A stretch of DNA of 11,961 nt from Parcubacteria group bacterium (GCA_016188735.1 JACPHF010000052.1:1-11961), one strand, 5' to 3'; shown: positions 6,948 to 11,961, numbered from the stretch's first letter. Numbers and translations: made by a program. Notes: generated by a model from the sequence alone, not told the origin.

Positions 6948-7427
6948 ATGAAAAAACATTCTGGATTTACCCTCATTGAGCTTATGGTCGTGATGGCCAT
7001 TATCGGCATACTGGCGGCCATTGTTCTCGTGTCGCTCGGTCCCGCCCGTCAAGCAGCCAAAGACGCCAGGCGCCAGTCCGACATTCGGCAGATAGCCACC
7101 GCAATGGAGCTTTGCTATGACGATACCACGTGCGCGGCAGGAGCAGAAAAATATCCCTCTAACGCCGTTGCCGACTCGCCAAACGCCATTACGAACATCG
7201 ATACGGATTCAACCCCCTGTTACATGTGCCCCCTTCCGACAGATCCCACGGACTCTGGAAACCAGCGATATGCCTGGTCTGCGAACAGCACGGTAACCAC
7301 GAAGTACTGCGTATACACGCAGCTGGAGCGCTCTAGCGTGTGGATTGCCGCTTCGGAAAAAGGAACGCGATTTGATTTGGCCGCAAAACCGGCTACCACG
7401 CTTTCCGCGGCGGTAAGCTGCTGGTAA
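6948..7427 (+). CDS. Type IV pilin-like protein with class III signal peptide
   Basis: The 159-residue precursor begins MKKHSGFTLIELMVVMAIIG. This is a classical prepilin signal: a short basic leader, cleavage after Gly6, Phe at mature position 1 and Glu at mature position 5. A hydrophobic helix follows to about residue 30, then a charged helical extension (PARQAAKDARRQSDIRQIATAM). The globular part holds six cysteines (56, 62, 91, 94, 121, 158), with CYMC at 91-94 and a penultimate Cys158, suggesting disulfide-stabilised loops. The YAWSANS...YCVYTQLE stretch resembles GspG-like pilins. It is probably the major subunit, given its private promoter and its place between pilC and pilD, but a minor pilin cannot be excluded. 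PilD downstream would cleave and N-methylate it. Confidence 0.93.
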   Translation: MKKHSGFTLIELMVVMAIIGILAAIVLVSLGPARQAAKDARRQSDIRQIATAMELCYDDTTCAAGAEKYPSNAVADSPNAITNIDTDSTPCYMCPLPTDPTDSGNQRYAWSANSTVTTKYCVYTQLERSSVWIAASEKGTRFDLAAKPATTLSAAVSCW

Positions 7428-7442
7428 ATAATCTCGTTCTGG

Positions 7443-7497
7443 TATACTCCGTATATCGCTTCGCGCTATACTTTCGTATATCGCTTCGCGCTATAAT
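7443..7497 (+). repeat. Tandem imperfect hairpin repeat with -10-like hexamers, upstream of pilD
   Basis: The 20-bp unit GTATATCGCTTCGCGCTATA occurs perfectly twice, at 7451-7470 and 7476-7495, separated by CTTTC. Each unit folds as GTATA-t-CGC / ttc / GCG-c-TATA, a stem with one mismatch and a 3-nt loop. The edges supply -10-like hexamers TATACT (7443-7448), TATACT (7467-7472) and TATAAT (7492-7497), spaced 24 and 25 bp apart. No T-run follows either hairpin, so this does not look like a normal terminator. It fills almost the whole gap between the pilin gene and pilD. Confidence 0.8.
7492..7497 (+). promoter_or_regulatory. Candidate -10 element of pilD with almost no leader
   Basis: A perfect TATAAT forms the right edge of the second hairpin repeat. 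A start about 7 bp downstream (near 7504) would fall only about 2 nt before the pilD ATG at 7506, giving an essentially leaderless message. No recognisable -35 lies 16-18 bp upstream (sequence around TACTTT), so promoter activity is a hypothesis. Confidence 0.4.
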
Positions 7498-7505
7498 GAA
7501 AACCG

Positions 7506-8342
7506 ATGACACTCTCATTGGTTTTCATTTTTCTTTTCGGTCTTGTCACGGGCTCTTTTCTTAATGCGGTCATCTGGCGCATTCATACTCAGGTACCCGT
7601 GTGGCAGGGAAGATCCATGTGCCCTGCATGCCGACATTCGTTGAGCTGGCAAGACCTGATTCCGGTCCTCAGCTTTTTTTTGCTCTCTGGCAGGTGCAGA
7701 TACTGCGCAACACCAATATCTTGGCAATACCCTCTCGTGGAGATAGCGACCGGAGCCCTGTTTCTTTTAATTTTTAATTTTCAATTCTTAATTTTTAATG
7801 AATTCTCAATTTTTCAATTTTTAAAACTTATATATCTTTTAGCTGTTGCGAGTTCGCTCATAGTAATTTTCGTCTATGACCTTAGGCACTTTATCATTCC
7901 GGATAAAGTCATCTATCCTACCATTGCACTTACACTTTTCTATACTCTTTTTGTTTGGGTCATTGAACATTGGTCATTGATTAGAAATTTGACATTAGAA
8001 ATTAGTAATTTTGAACCGCTGATAAATTCAATTGGCGCCGCCATTCTCGCGAGCGCATTTTTCTTTGCGATATACGCATTTTCAAAAGGGACCTGGATGG
8101 GATTCGGGGACGTAAAGCTAGCCCTGCTCATGGGTCTGGTGCTTGGGTTTCCCGGCATTATCGTCGCTCTCTTTTTCGCCTTTGTTGTTGGGGCCGTCTT
8201 CTCGCTGCTCCTGGTATTTTTTGGAAAGAAACAATGGGAGTCCCAGGTCCCGTTCGGTCCGTTTCTCGTGTTCGGCACGTTCCTCGCGCTCTTTTTTGGA
8301 TCGCCTATCGTGAACTGGTATCTAAGCATGTTTCTTCCGTAA
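7506..8342 (+). CDS. pilD: Prepilin peptidase / N-methyltransferase PilD (type IV leader peptidase)
   Basis: PilD is a membrane aspartyl protease that removes the prepilin leader and methylates the new N-terminal residue. The 278-residue protein starts with a membrane segment ending GSFLNAVIWR. The cytoplasmic N-methyltransferase-type domain follows, with two CxxC pairs (C39/C42, C64/C67). Catalytic aspartates are D125 in YDLRHFIIPD and D202 in the GFGD motif (199-202). Further hydrophobic segments are at about 80-124, 136-152, 174-193, 205-238 and 252-270. Two stretches look foreign in composition: LIFNFQFLIFNEFS near residues 88-101 and VIEHWSLIRNLTLEISNF near 152-169. Both are encoded by AT-rich periodic DNA but keep the frame, and the catalytic residues are intact. 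The start has no Shine-Dalgarno sequence. Confidence 0.94.
   Translation: MTLSLVFIFLFGLVTGSFLNAVIWRIHTQVPVWQGRSMCPACRHSLSWQDLIPVLSFFLLSGRCRYCATPISWQYPLVEIATGALFLLIFNFQFLIFNEFSIFQFLKLIYLLAVASSLIVIFVYDLRHFIIPDKVIYPTIALTLFYTLFVWVIEHWSLIRNLTLEISNFEPLINSIGAAILASAFFFAIYAFSKGTWMGFGDVKLALLMGLVLGFPGIIVALFFAFVVGAVFSLLLVFFGKKQWESQVPFGPFLVFGTFLALFFGSPIVNWYLSMFLP
7764..7826 (+). repeat. AT-rich 21-bp-period repeat inside pilD
   Basis: The stretch is almost pure A/T with scattered C. TTAATTTTTAAT occurs at 7767-7778 and again at 7788-7799, exactly 21 bp apart, and a related TCAATTTTT version follows. In frame it gives heptads LIFNFQF / LIFNEFS / IFQFL. Base composition contrasts sharply with the flanking moderate-GC pilD sequence. 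It sits between membrane segments and leaves the reading frame open. Confidence 0.75.
7958..8016 (+). repeat. Second AT-rich 14-bp-period repeat inside pilD
   Basis: GGTCATTGA occurs at 7958-7966 and 7972-7980, and TTAGAAATT at 7981-7989 and 7995-8003. Each pair is 14 bp apart. The encoded peptide runs from about residue 151 to 171, rich in Trp, Asn, Ile and Glu. A 14-bp period is not a multiple of three, so the peptide itself does not repeat, which suggests the DNA rather than the protein was the unit that expanded. Confidence 0.65.
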
Positions 8343-8347
8343 CTCGC

Positions 8348-9058
8348 ATGCGCCTCGCCGTCATCATTCCCACATACAACGAGAAAGACAACATCGAAAG
8401 GATCGTTCGCGAGGTTCTTGATCTCGGCATTGTCTCTTTTCTTCTTGTCGTTGACGACTCCTCTCCGGACGGAACCGGAAACAGAGCAGACAAGTTAGCC
8501 GCGGCAGATGTTCGGGTTCGGGTTCTGCATCGTCCCAAAAAACAGGGCCTGGGCGCTGCCTATGTTGCGGGATTTCGTTCCGTCATCGGCCTTCCCGCTG
8601 AAAAGGTCATTACCATGGACGCCGATTTCTCCCATGACCCGAAAGACATTCCGCGCCTTGTTGCAGCTGCCGCGAACTCAGATATTGTTGTGGGATCCAG
8701 GTATATTCCAGGGGGCGCAATTTTGGGATGGGACATGCGGAGAAAATTGTTAAGCTGGGTTGGGACACGCGTTGCCAGGGTTCTTTTGGGTTTAAAGGTA
8801 CGGGACTGCACGGCTGGATTTAAATGCTACGACAGGCGATTTTTGGAATCGCTTGACTTAAACGCCGTCTCGTCCCAAGGATATGCCTTTCAGGTGGAAA
8901 TGCTTTTCTTCGCAAAAACACAGGGATACTCCGTCAGGGAAATCCCCATTACCTTTAGGGAACGCACGCTCGGGAAGTCAAAGGTGGACTTGAGAGAAAT
9001 AGGAACGTTTGCCGTGAGCATTCTCGGGCTTGCCTTCCGCCGCCTGCTTGATTTATAA
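8348..9058 (+). CDS. GT2 glycosyltransferase, polyprenol-phosphate mannose/glucose synthase-like
   Basis: The enzyme is expected to move a sugar from a nucleotide donor onto a polyprenyl phosphate at the inner face of the membrane, for later use in glycan or glycoprotein synthesis. The 236 residues begin MRLAVIIPTYNEKDNIE, a hallmark start of dolichol-phosphate mannose synthase-like GT2 proteins. VVDDSSPDGT (34-43) and DADFSHDP (91-98, the DxD metal/nucleotide site) follow, then GSRYIPGG, QGYAFQVEM (177-185) and FRERTLGKSK (203-212). There is no C-terminal membrane domain, so it is the short soluble or peripheral type. The ATG at 8348 is chosen because the family starts there; an upstream in-frame extension would overlap pilD and encodes nothing family-like. 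It begins 5 nt after pilD, so it is co-transcribed. The sugar and acceptor cannot be read from sequence. Confidence 0.92.
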   Translation: MRLAVIIPTYNEKDNIERIVREVLDLGIVSFLLVVDDSSPDGTGNRADKLAAADVRVRVLHRPKKQGLGAAYVAGFRSVIGLPAEKVITMDADFSHDPKDIPRLVAAAANSDIVVGSRYIPGGAILGWDMRRKLLSWVGTRVARVLLGLKVRDCTAGFKCYDRRFLESLDLNAVSSQGYAFQVEMLFFAKTQGYSVREIPITFRERTLGKSKVDLREIGTFAVSILGLAFRRLLDL

Positions 9059-9073
9059 TTAGCGTATAGCTAT

Positions 9074-9100
9074 ATTATATCGAACTTTGTTCGATATAAT
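9074..9100 (+). repeat. Perfect 12-bp inverted repeat with embedded TATAAT
   Basis: ATTATATCGAAC (9074-9085) and GTTCGATATAAT (9089-9100) are exact reverse complements around a TTT loop. The right arm contains TATAAT (9095-9100). A further 10-bp palindrome TATAGCTATA lies at 9065-9074. The hairpin is 15 nt after the glycosyltransferase stop but has no T-run on either strand. In layout and partly in sequence (TATATCG ... CG-TATAATGA) it resembles the repeat upstream of pilD. Confidence 0.8.
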
Positions 9101-9114
9101 GAGCAGACTATAAA
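9087..9114 (+). promoter_or_regulatory. Possible promoter region for the 9157-11657 gene pair
   Basis: Two readings are possible. TATAAT at 9095-9100, in the hairpin arm, is a perfect -10 without a clear -35. Alternatively TTGTTC (9087-9092) and TATAAA (9109-9114) with a 16-bp spacer form a weak promoter with a start near 9121. Either would give a leader of about 35-50 nt. The 98-bp gap after the glycosyltransferase supports a separate transcription unit here, but the exact element is unresolved. Confidence 0.35.
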
Positions 9115-9156
9115 AAGAAAAGGTCGAAGGAAAATAAAGCATCTCTTGCAAAACTC

Positions 9157-9615
9157 ATGAACGCAAATAAATCCATTGTTTCCATTCTCATCGGCGTCGT
9201 CCTGGTTGGTGTGGGCGTGCTCGTTGGATACGGAGTTGGGAAAGAACAAGCAAAACTTGCCGGATACCAGAATGTGAGCGAAACCACAGGGGACTTCAAT
9301 GTTGTGCCGCGCTCCAAGCTCTTCTTGGGCAAATGGACAAACAACGCCGTAGGAAACGTCACAGAGATAACCCCGACCCTTATTACCGTTGAGAAGGACG
9401 GCGAAAAGTTTTCGGTGCCCATGACCGAGAACACCAAGGCAGCACGAAAAGTTCTGAATAAAGACGGGGTTTTGGTAGATTCTCCGGACGCCCTCAAACT
9501 TTCCGACGTTAAGGTGGGAGATTTCGTCAACGTGGTTGTTTCCGTAAACGACAAAGGAGAACCGACCGCAGAGCGCGTTTTCGTTGTCCCGCTTCCCCCG
9601 GGCGCTCCTTCGTAA
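9157..9615 (+). CDS. Membrane-anchored small protein with OB-like beta domain (DUF5666-like), function unknown
   Basis: I do not recognise a named gene here. The 152 residues have a short N-terminus, one Gly/Val-rich membrane segment (about 7-27) without a lipobox cysteine, a linker, and a compact beta-rich domain (about 64-145). The domain runs GNVTEITPTLITVEKDGEKF, then VPMTENTKAAR, then SDVKVGDFVNVVV, then an ending ERVFVVPLPPG. The pattern of a strand pair, a threonine turn, 'kvGDfVnV' and a final strand is like the short OB-type domains grouped under DUF5666. That is a resemblance by eye, not a search result. It probably faces outside the membrane, next to the phosphatase-like protein encoded 53 bp downstream. 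Start: only one suitable ATG precedes the membrane segment. Confidence 0.8.
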   Translation: MNANKSIVSILIGVVLVGVGVLVGYGVGKEQAKLAGYQNVSETTGDFNVVPRSKLFLGKWTNNAVGNVTEITPTLITVEKDGEKFSVPMTENTKAARKVLNKDGVLVDSPDALKLSDVKVGDFVNVVVSVNDKGEPTAERVFVVPLPPGAPS

Positions 9616-9668
9616 CCTAATCGGGAAACCCGGTAGAAGTTTTCATTATTAACAGCAGCGGAACGATT

Positions 9669-11657
9669 GTGAACAAATACGTCACCATTTTTGTCTTACT
9701 TGCGGTTGCCGTTGGAGTAGGTTTAGTGGTTTGGCAGCCCCAGCTCCTGGAGCGACAACCCCAGAGCGTCAAACTCTATTGGTTTATCCCGGACGGCATG
9801 AGGGCAGACCCGAATCTTTTTACCGTATTCAAGTGGGCGCAGGAAGGAAAACTGCCAAACATTAAAAAGATGATGGATAACGGAACATACGGATACTCAA
9901 TTCCGGTGTTTCCGTCCCACACGCCGACCAACTTTGCCACCCTGTTTACCGGGGCCACACCCCTGGTTCATGGAATAGCAGACGGCCCTATGCATATTGA
10001 GGGATTTCCCCTTGCCAAGCCCTCCGCGGCCGGGTTTTCTTCGGTTACCAAGAAGGTGCCTCCTGTCTGGAAGCTTTTTGAGAAGCTCGGCAAGAAGGTA
10101 ACCCTTCTTTCCGTTCCGGGTTCCACTCCTCCTGAACTGGAACAGGGAATCACGATTCGGGGACGATGGGGAGGATGGGGAGCCGATACCCAGAAAGTCG
10201 TTTACGAGCCCAAAGAAAAACTTGCGGAACGCAAGTCGGCGGGAAGAGGGTTCAGGCTTTTCTTCCTGGGGCCGCGCCTCACGGACTTTGTTGATAAAAC
10301 GGACGCCGCCGGGTGGACGTCGGCTCCCGCGTCCTTTAGCGATGCAAAAGAAGCAACGCTCTCGGCGCACGGATTGTCGGTCTATGCGTACATTTACGAC
10401 TCCACGGATGACAAGGTTGAAAACTACGACCACGTTCTGTTTTCATTGGACAAGAGCAATCCTTCGGGCTTTGTGAACCTCACGGAGGGACAGTGGAGCG
10501 ACTGGATGCCCGTTCAGCTGAAGTTCCAGGACTCATCCTTTGATTCCGACGTTAAGATCAAACTCATCAAACTCTGGGGTTCAAGCAATTTCCGGGTAAC
10601 CGTCCTCTACAACACCCTGAACCGATTCATCACAACGCCCTCGTCCGTCGCCAAGGAGTTGACCGAGAACGTGGGTCCCATGGTTGACTTTGCCGACGAC
10701 TGGCCGCCCCAGCTTATCTACGAACCCGAAGACAGGCAGACGTTCCTGGACGAGGCAGTAATGTCTCTGGACTGGCACCGGGACGCGGTTCCCTTTATCT
10801 TCAAGACCTACAAGCCTGATGTTTTCATTCAGGACACCTATACCCCCAACCAGATGCTGGAAAGCAGGTGGTGGCAGAGAGAGATTGATGCGTCGCGCAA
10901 GGAATATGATCCAAAGAATGCGGAGGCCGCCTGGTCAGACATTCTTAAAATGTATCAGGGTCTGGACGCCATCATCGGGAAGGCCCTCAAGACGGGAGGG
11001 AAGGATACGCTCTTTGTCTTGAGTTCTGACCACGGGGTTTGCCCGCTGTACCGGGTCGTGAATCTGAACAACTTGTTTGCCAGTAGGGGATGGCTGAAGT
11101 TCACCATAGATCCGGTGACCGGAGAGCCCACCATTGACTGGAAGAACACCAAGGTCATCTACCTGAAGATGGCATACATCTACGTGAATCCAGACGGCCT
11201 TGACGGGAACTGGTATCGGGCCTCGGGCCCTCGGTATGAGGCGCTGCGCACGCAGGTCATCAACCTTCTCTCGGTTCTGCAGGATTCAAACGGCGTAAAG
11301 CCGGTGCAAAACGCAATTCCTTGGGAGGATGCGCCCCAGTTCTTTGAGCTCCCCATAGACAGGATAGGAGACATTGTTCTGGAAGGGACCCTTGGGTATT
11401 TTTGGTCAGAAGAGATGGATGACAGCCTGAACATATATGAAGATCCATTGACCTCTGGATACAAGCAAAGCGTTGACGCAAAAAAGAACGACTGCATGTG
11501 GACGCCCTTCGTGATGATGGGGCCCGGCGTGAAAAAAGGAGGCCAGCTGTCGGCTCCCATCAGCAACATAGACCAGCTGCCGACCATTCTGAATCTCATG
11601 GGGATTGACATTCCCTCGTATGTTGAAGGAAAGGCGGCCAAAGAGGTAGAGCAATAA
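9669..11657 (+). CDS. Membrane-anchored alkaline-phosphatase-superfamily protein (type I phosphodiesterase-like)
   Basis: The 662-residue protein starts with a signal anchor (about 4-22), then an extracytoplasmic alkaline-phosphatase fold. Visible motifs are IPDGMRAD (40-47, metal-binding D42), FPSHTPTNFATLFTG (81-95, with the nucleophile most likely T85 or T87), DVFIQDTYTPNQ (384-395, D389) and LSSDHGV (451-457, D454/H455). The typical C-terminal end GPGVKKGG ... NIDQLPTILNLMGIDIP also fits type I phosphodiesterases. A large insert (about 155-345) fills the usual cap position. The histidine expected four residues after D389 and the one expected before GPG are not seen (PNQ and NDCMW instead), so the second metal site may be altered. 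GTG start: a later start would remove the anchor. The substrate is unknown; a phosphoester on the envelope or pilus is a guess from context. Confidence 0.88.
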   Translation: MNKYVTIFVLLAVAVGVGLVVWQPQLLERQPQSVKLYWFIPDGMRADPNLFTVFKWAQEGKLPNIKKMMDNGTYGYSIPVFPSHTPTNFATLFTGATPLVHGIADGPMHIEGFPLAKPSAAGFSSVTKKVPPVWKLFEKLGKKVTLLSVPGSTPPELEQGITIRGRWGGWGADTQKVVYEPKEKLAERKSAGRGFRLFFLGPRLTDFVDKTDAAGWTSAPASFSDAKEATLSAHGLSVYAYIYDSTDDKVENYDHVLFSLDKSNPSGFVNLTEGQWSDWMPVQLKFQDSSFDSDVKIKLIKLWGSSNFRVTVLYNTLNRFITTPSSVAKELTENVGPMVDFADDWPPQLIYEPEDRQTFLDEAVMSLDWHRDAVPFIFKTYKPDVFIQDTYTPNQMLESRWWQREIDASRKEYDPKNAEAAWSDILKMYQGLDAIIGKALKTGGKDTLFVLSSDHGVCPLYRVVNLNNLFASRGWLKFTIDPVTGEPTIDWKNTKVIYLKMAYIYVNPDGLDGNWYRASGPRYEALRTQVINLLSVLQDSNGVKPVQNAIPWEDAPQFFELPIDRIGDIVLEGTLGYFWSEEMDDSLNIYEDPLTSGYKQSVDAKKNDCMWTPFVMMGPGVKKGGQLSAPISNIDQLPTILNLMGIDIPSYVEGKAAKEVEQ

Positions 11658-11665
11658 CCCACAGC

Positions 11666-11708
11666 ATCGCGAGCTTCAGGTAGCGCTCGTGCTCGCGATC
11701 CTGTTTTT
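11666..11708 (+). terminator. Probable intrinsic terminator after the phosphatase-like gene
   Basis: A perfect 9-bp GC-rich stem ATCGCGAGC (11666-11674) / GCTCGCGAT (11691-11699) encloses a 16-nt loop. TTTTT (11704-11708) follows after CCTG. It starts 8 nt after the upstream stop, the usual place. Weak points are the long loop and the 4-nt gap before the T-run. The same bases also lie in the open frame that continues to the window edge, so an overlap of coding and terminator readings is possible. Confidence 0.5.
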
Positions 11709-11961
11709 GGTAACTCAGAGATTAAACAACAAAGCATCTCTCCCCTTCAAAGATTTTGTCGTAAAGACCACGGAAACAAGAAAGGTGTCCGGCCTGTCGG
11801 TACAGAGCATAGAGGCTGAAAACAACGGCATCCTCCTTCTTTTGGGGCTTGTCGGCGGAATGAATGAAAGGCTTGCCAGCCTGTACCTGGAAGAAAAGAA
11901 GGTGGGCATAGAATCCTTGTTTTTGACGCAGCCCGCTCACTACCCGGGCACCATCACGCGG
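11689..11961 (+). CDS. Unrecognised coding frame, 3' end outside the window
   Basis: A plus-strand frame is open from 11650 to the window end (over 100 codons) with coding-like codon use. I cannot name it. The clearest peptide runs KDFVVKTTETRKVSG, then LSVQSIEAENNGILLLLGLV, then GGMNERLASLYLEEKKVG, then IESLFLTQPAHYPGTITR. The start is uncertain. GTG at 11689 (used here) falls inside the hairpin; TTG at 11707, GTG at 11785 and ATG at 11860 are alternatives. Read upstream of the GTG, the frame would give a hydrophobic VALVLAILFLV, but no start codon is available for it. There is no cysteine and no motif I recognise. It follows the phosphatase-like gene on the same strand and may be related or simply the next unit. 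Confidence 0.5.
   Translation, partial: MLAILFLVTQRLNNKASLPFKDFVVKTTETRKVSGLSVQSIEAENNGILLLLGLVGGMNERLASLYLEEKKVGIESLFLTQPAHYPGTITR

Noticed and set aside
7451..7495. CRISPR array
   Set aside because: There are only two repeat copies, the 5-nt spacer is far too short, and no cas genes are nearby.
8234..8347. Upstream extension of the glycosyltransferase frame into pilD
   Set aside because: The family begins at MRLAVIIPTYNE (ATG 8348). The extra 38 residues overlap the PilD C-terminus and look like frame-shadow peptide.
9074..9100. Classical rho-independent terminator for the glycosyltransferase
   Set aside because: The stem is perfect but AT-rich and no T-run follows on either strand, so it is listed as a hairpin repeat instead.
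9622..9643. Small terminator-like hairpin CGGG-AAA-CCCG followed by TTTT
   Set aside because: A 4-bp stem with a 7-nt gap to a 4-T run is too weak. The two genes on either side are more likely co-transcribed.
11180..11737. Minus-strand frame of 185 codons opposite the phosphatase-like gene
   Set aside because: It is antisense to conserved motifs (GPG, DQLPTILNLMGI) and has no features of its own.

Overview
The window looks like chromosomal DNA from a small-genome bacterium of the Patescibacteria (Candidate Phyla Radiation, probably Parcubacteria-like). This is an inference from four things: a compact, gapless type IV pilus locus with PilM/PilN/PilO but no PilQ secretin or ordinary PilP lipoprotein; very poor Shine-Dalgarno signals before most starts; AT-rich low-complexity inserts inside an otherwise moderate-GC gene; and the short single-membrane-segment proteins between known genes. 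TGA is used as a stop in several genes (pilN, pilO, pilT, pilC), so the code in which TGA means glycine is excluded.

Layout. Positions 1-247 carry three tRNA genes on the minus strand, transcribed as Ser(GCU), Ser(UGA), Arg(GCG); the last is cut by the window edge. A 96-bp AT-rich spacer separates them from a long plus-strand run. From 344 to 6893 lies a tightly packed pilus-assembly operon: pilM, pilN, pilO, a small PilP-position membrane protein, pilB (extension ATPase), pilT (retraction ATPase) and pilC (platform protein). Junctions are 3 nt, 4-nt overlaps or a few bases. After a 54-bp gap with a near-consensus promoter comes a type IV pilin-like gene (6948-7427), then a tandem hairpin repeat containing -10-like hexamers, then the prepilin peptidase pilD (7506-8342), and 5 nt later a GT2 polyprenol-phosphate sugar transferase (8348-9058).

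A second perfect hairpin with an embedded TATAAT (9074-9100) precedes a small membrane-anchored beta-rich protein (9157-9615) and a 662-residue membrane-anchored alkaline-phosphatase-superfamily protein (9669-11657). A hairpin plus T-run follows, and an unrecognised open frame runs off the right edge.

How the parts fit. PilD would process the pilin, and PilC with PilM/N/O and the PilP-like protein would form the inner-membrane platform. PilB would extend and PilT retract the fibre. The pathway is complete for a single-membrane (secretin-less) pilus. The sugar transferase and the phosphatase-like protein could modify the pilin or cell envelope, but only position supports that. The least ordinary features are the two hairpin elements with built-in -10 hexamers, the near-leaderless promoter of the pilin gene, the periodic AT-rich inserts in pilD, and the apparent loss of second-metal histidines in the phosphatase-like protein.
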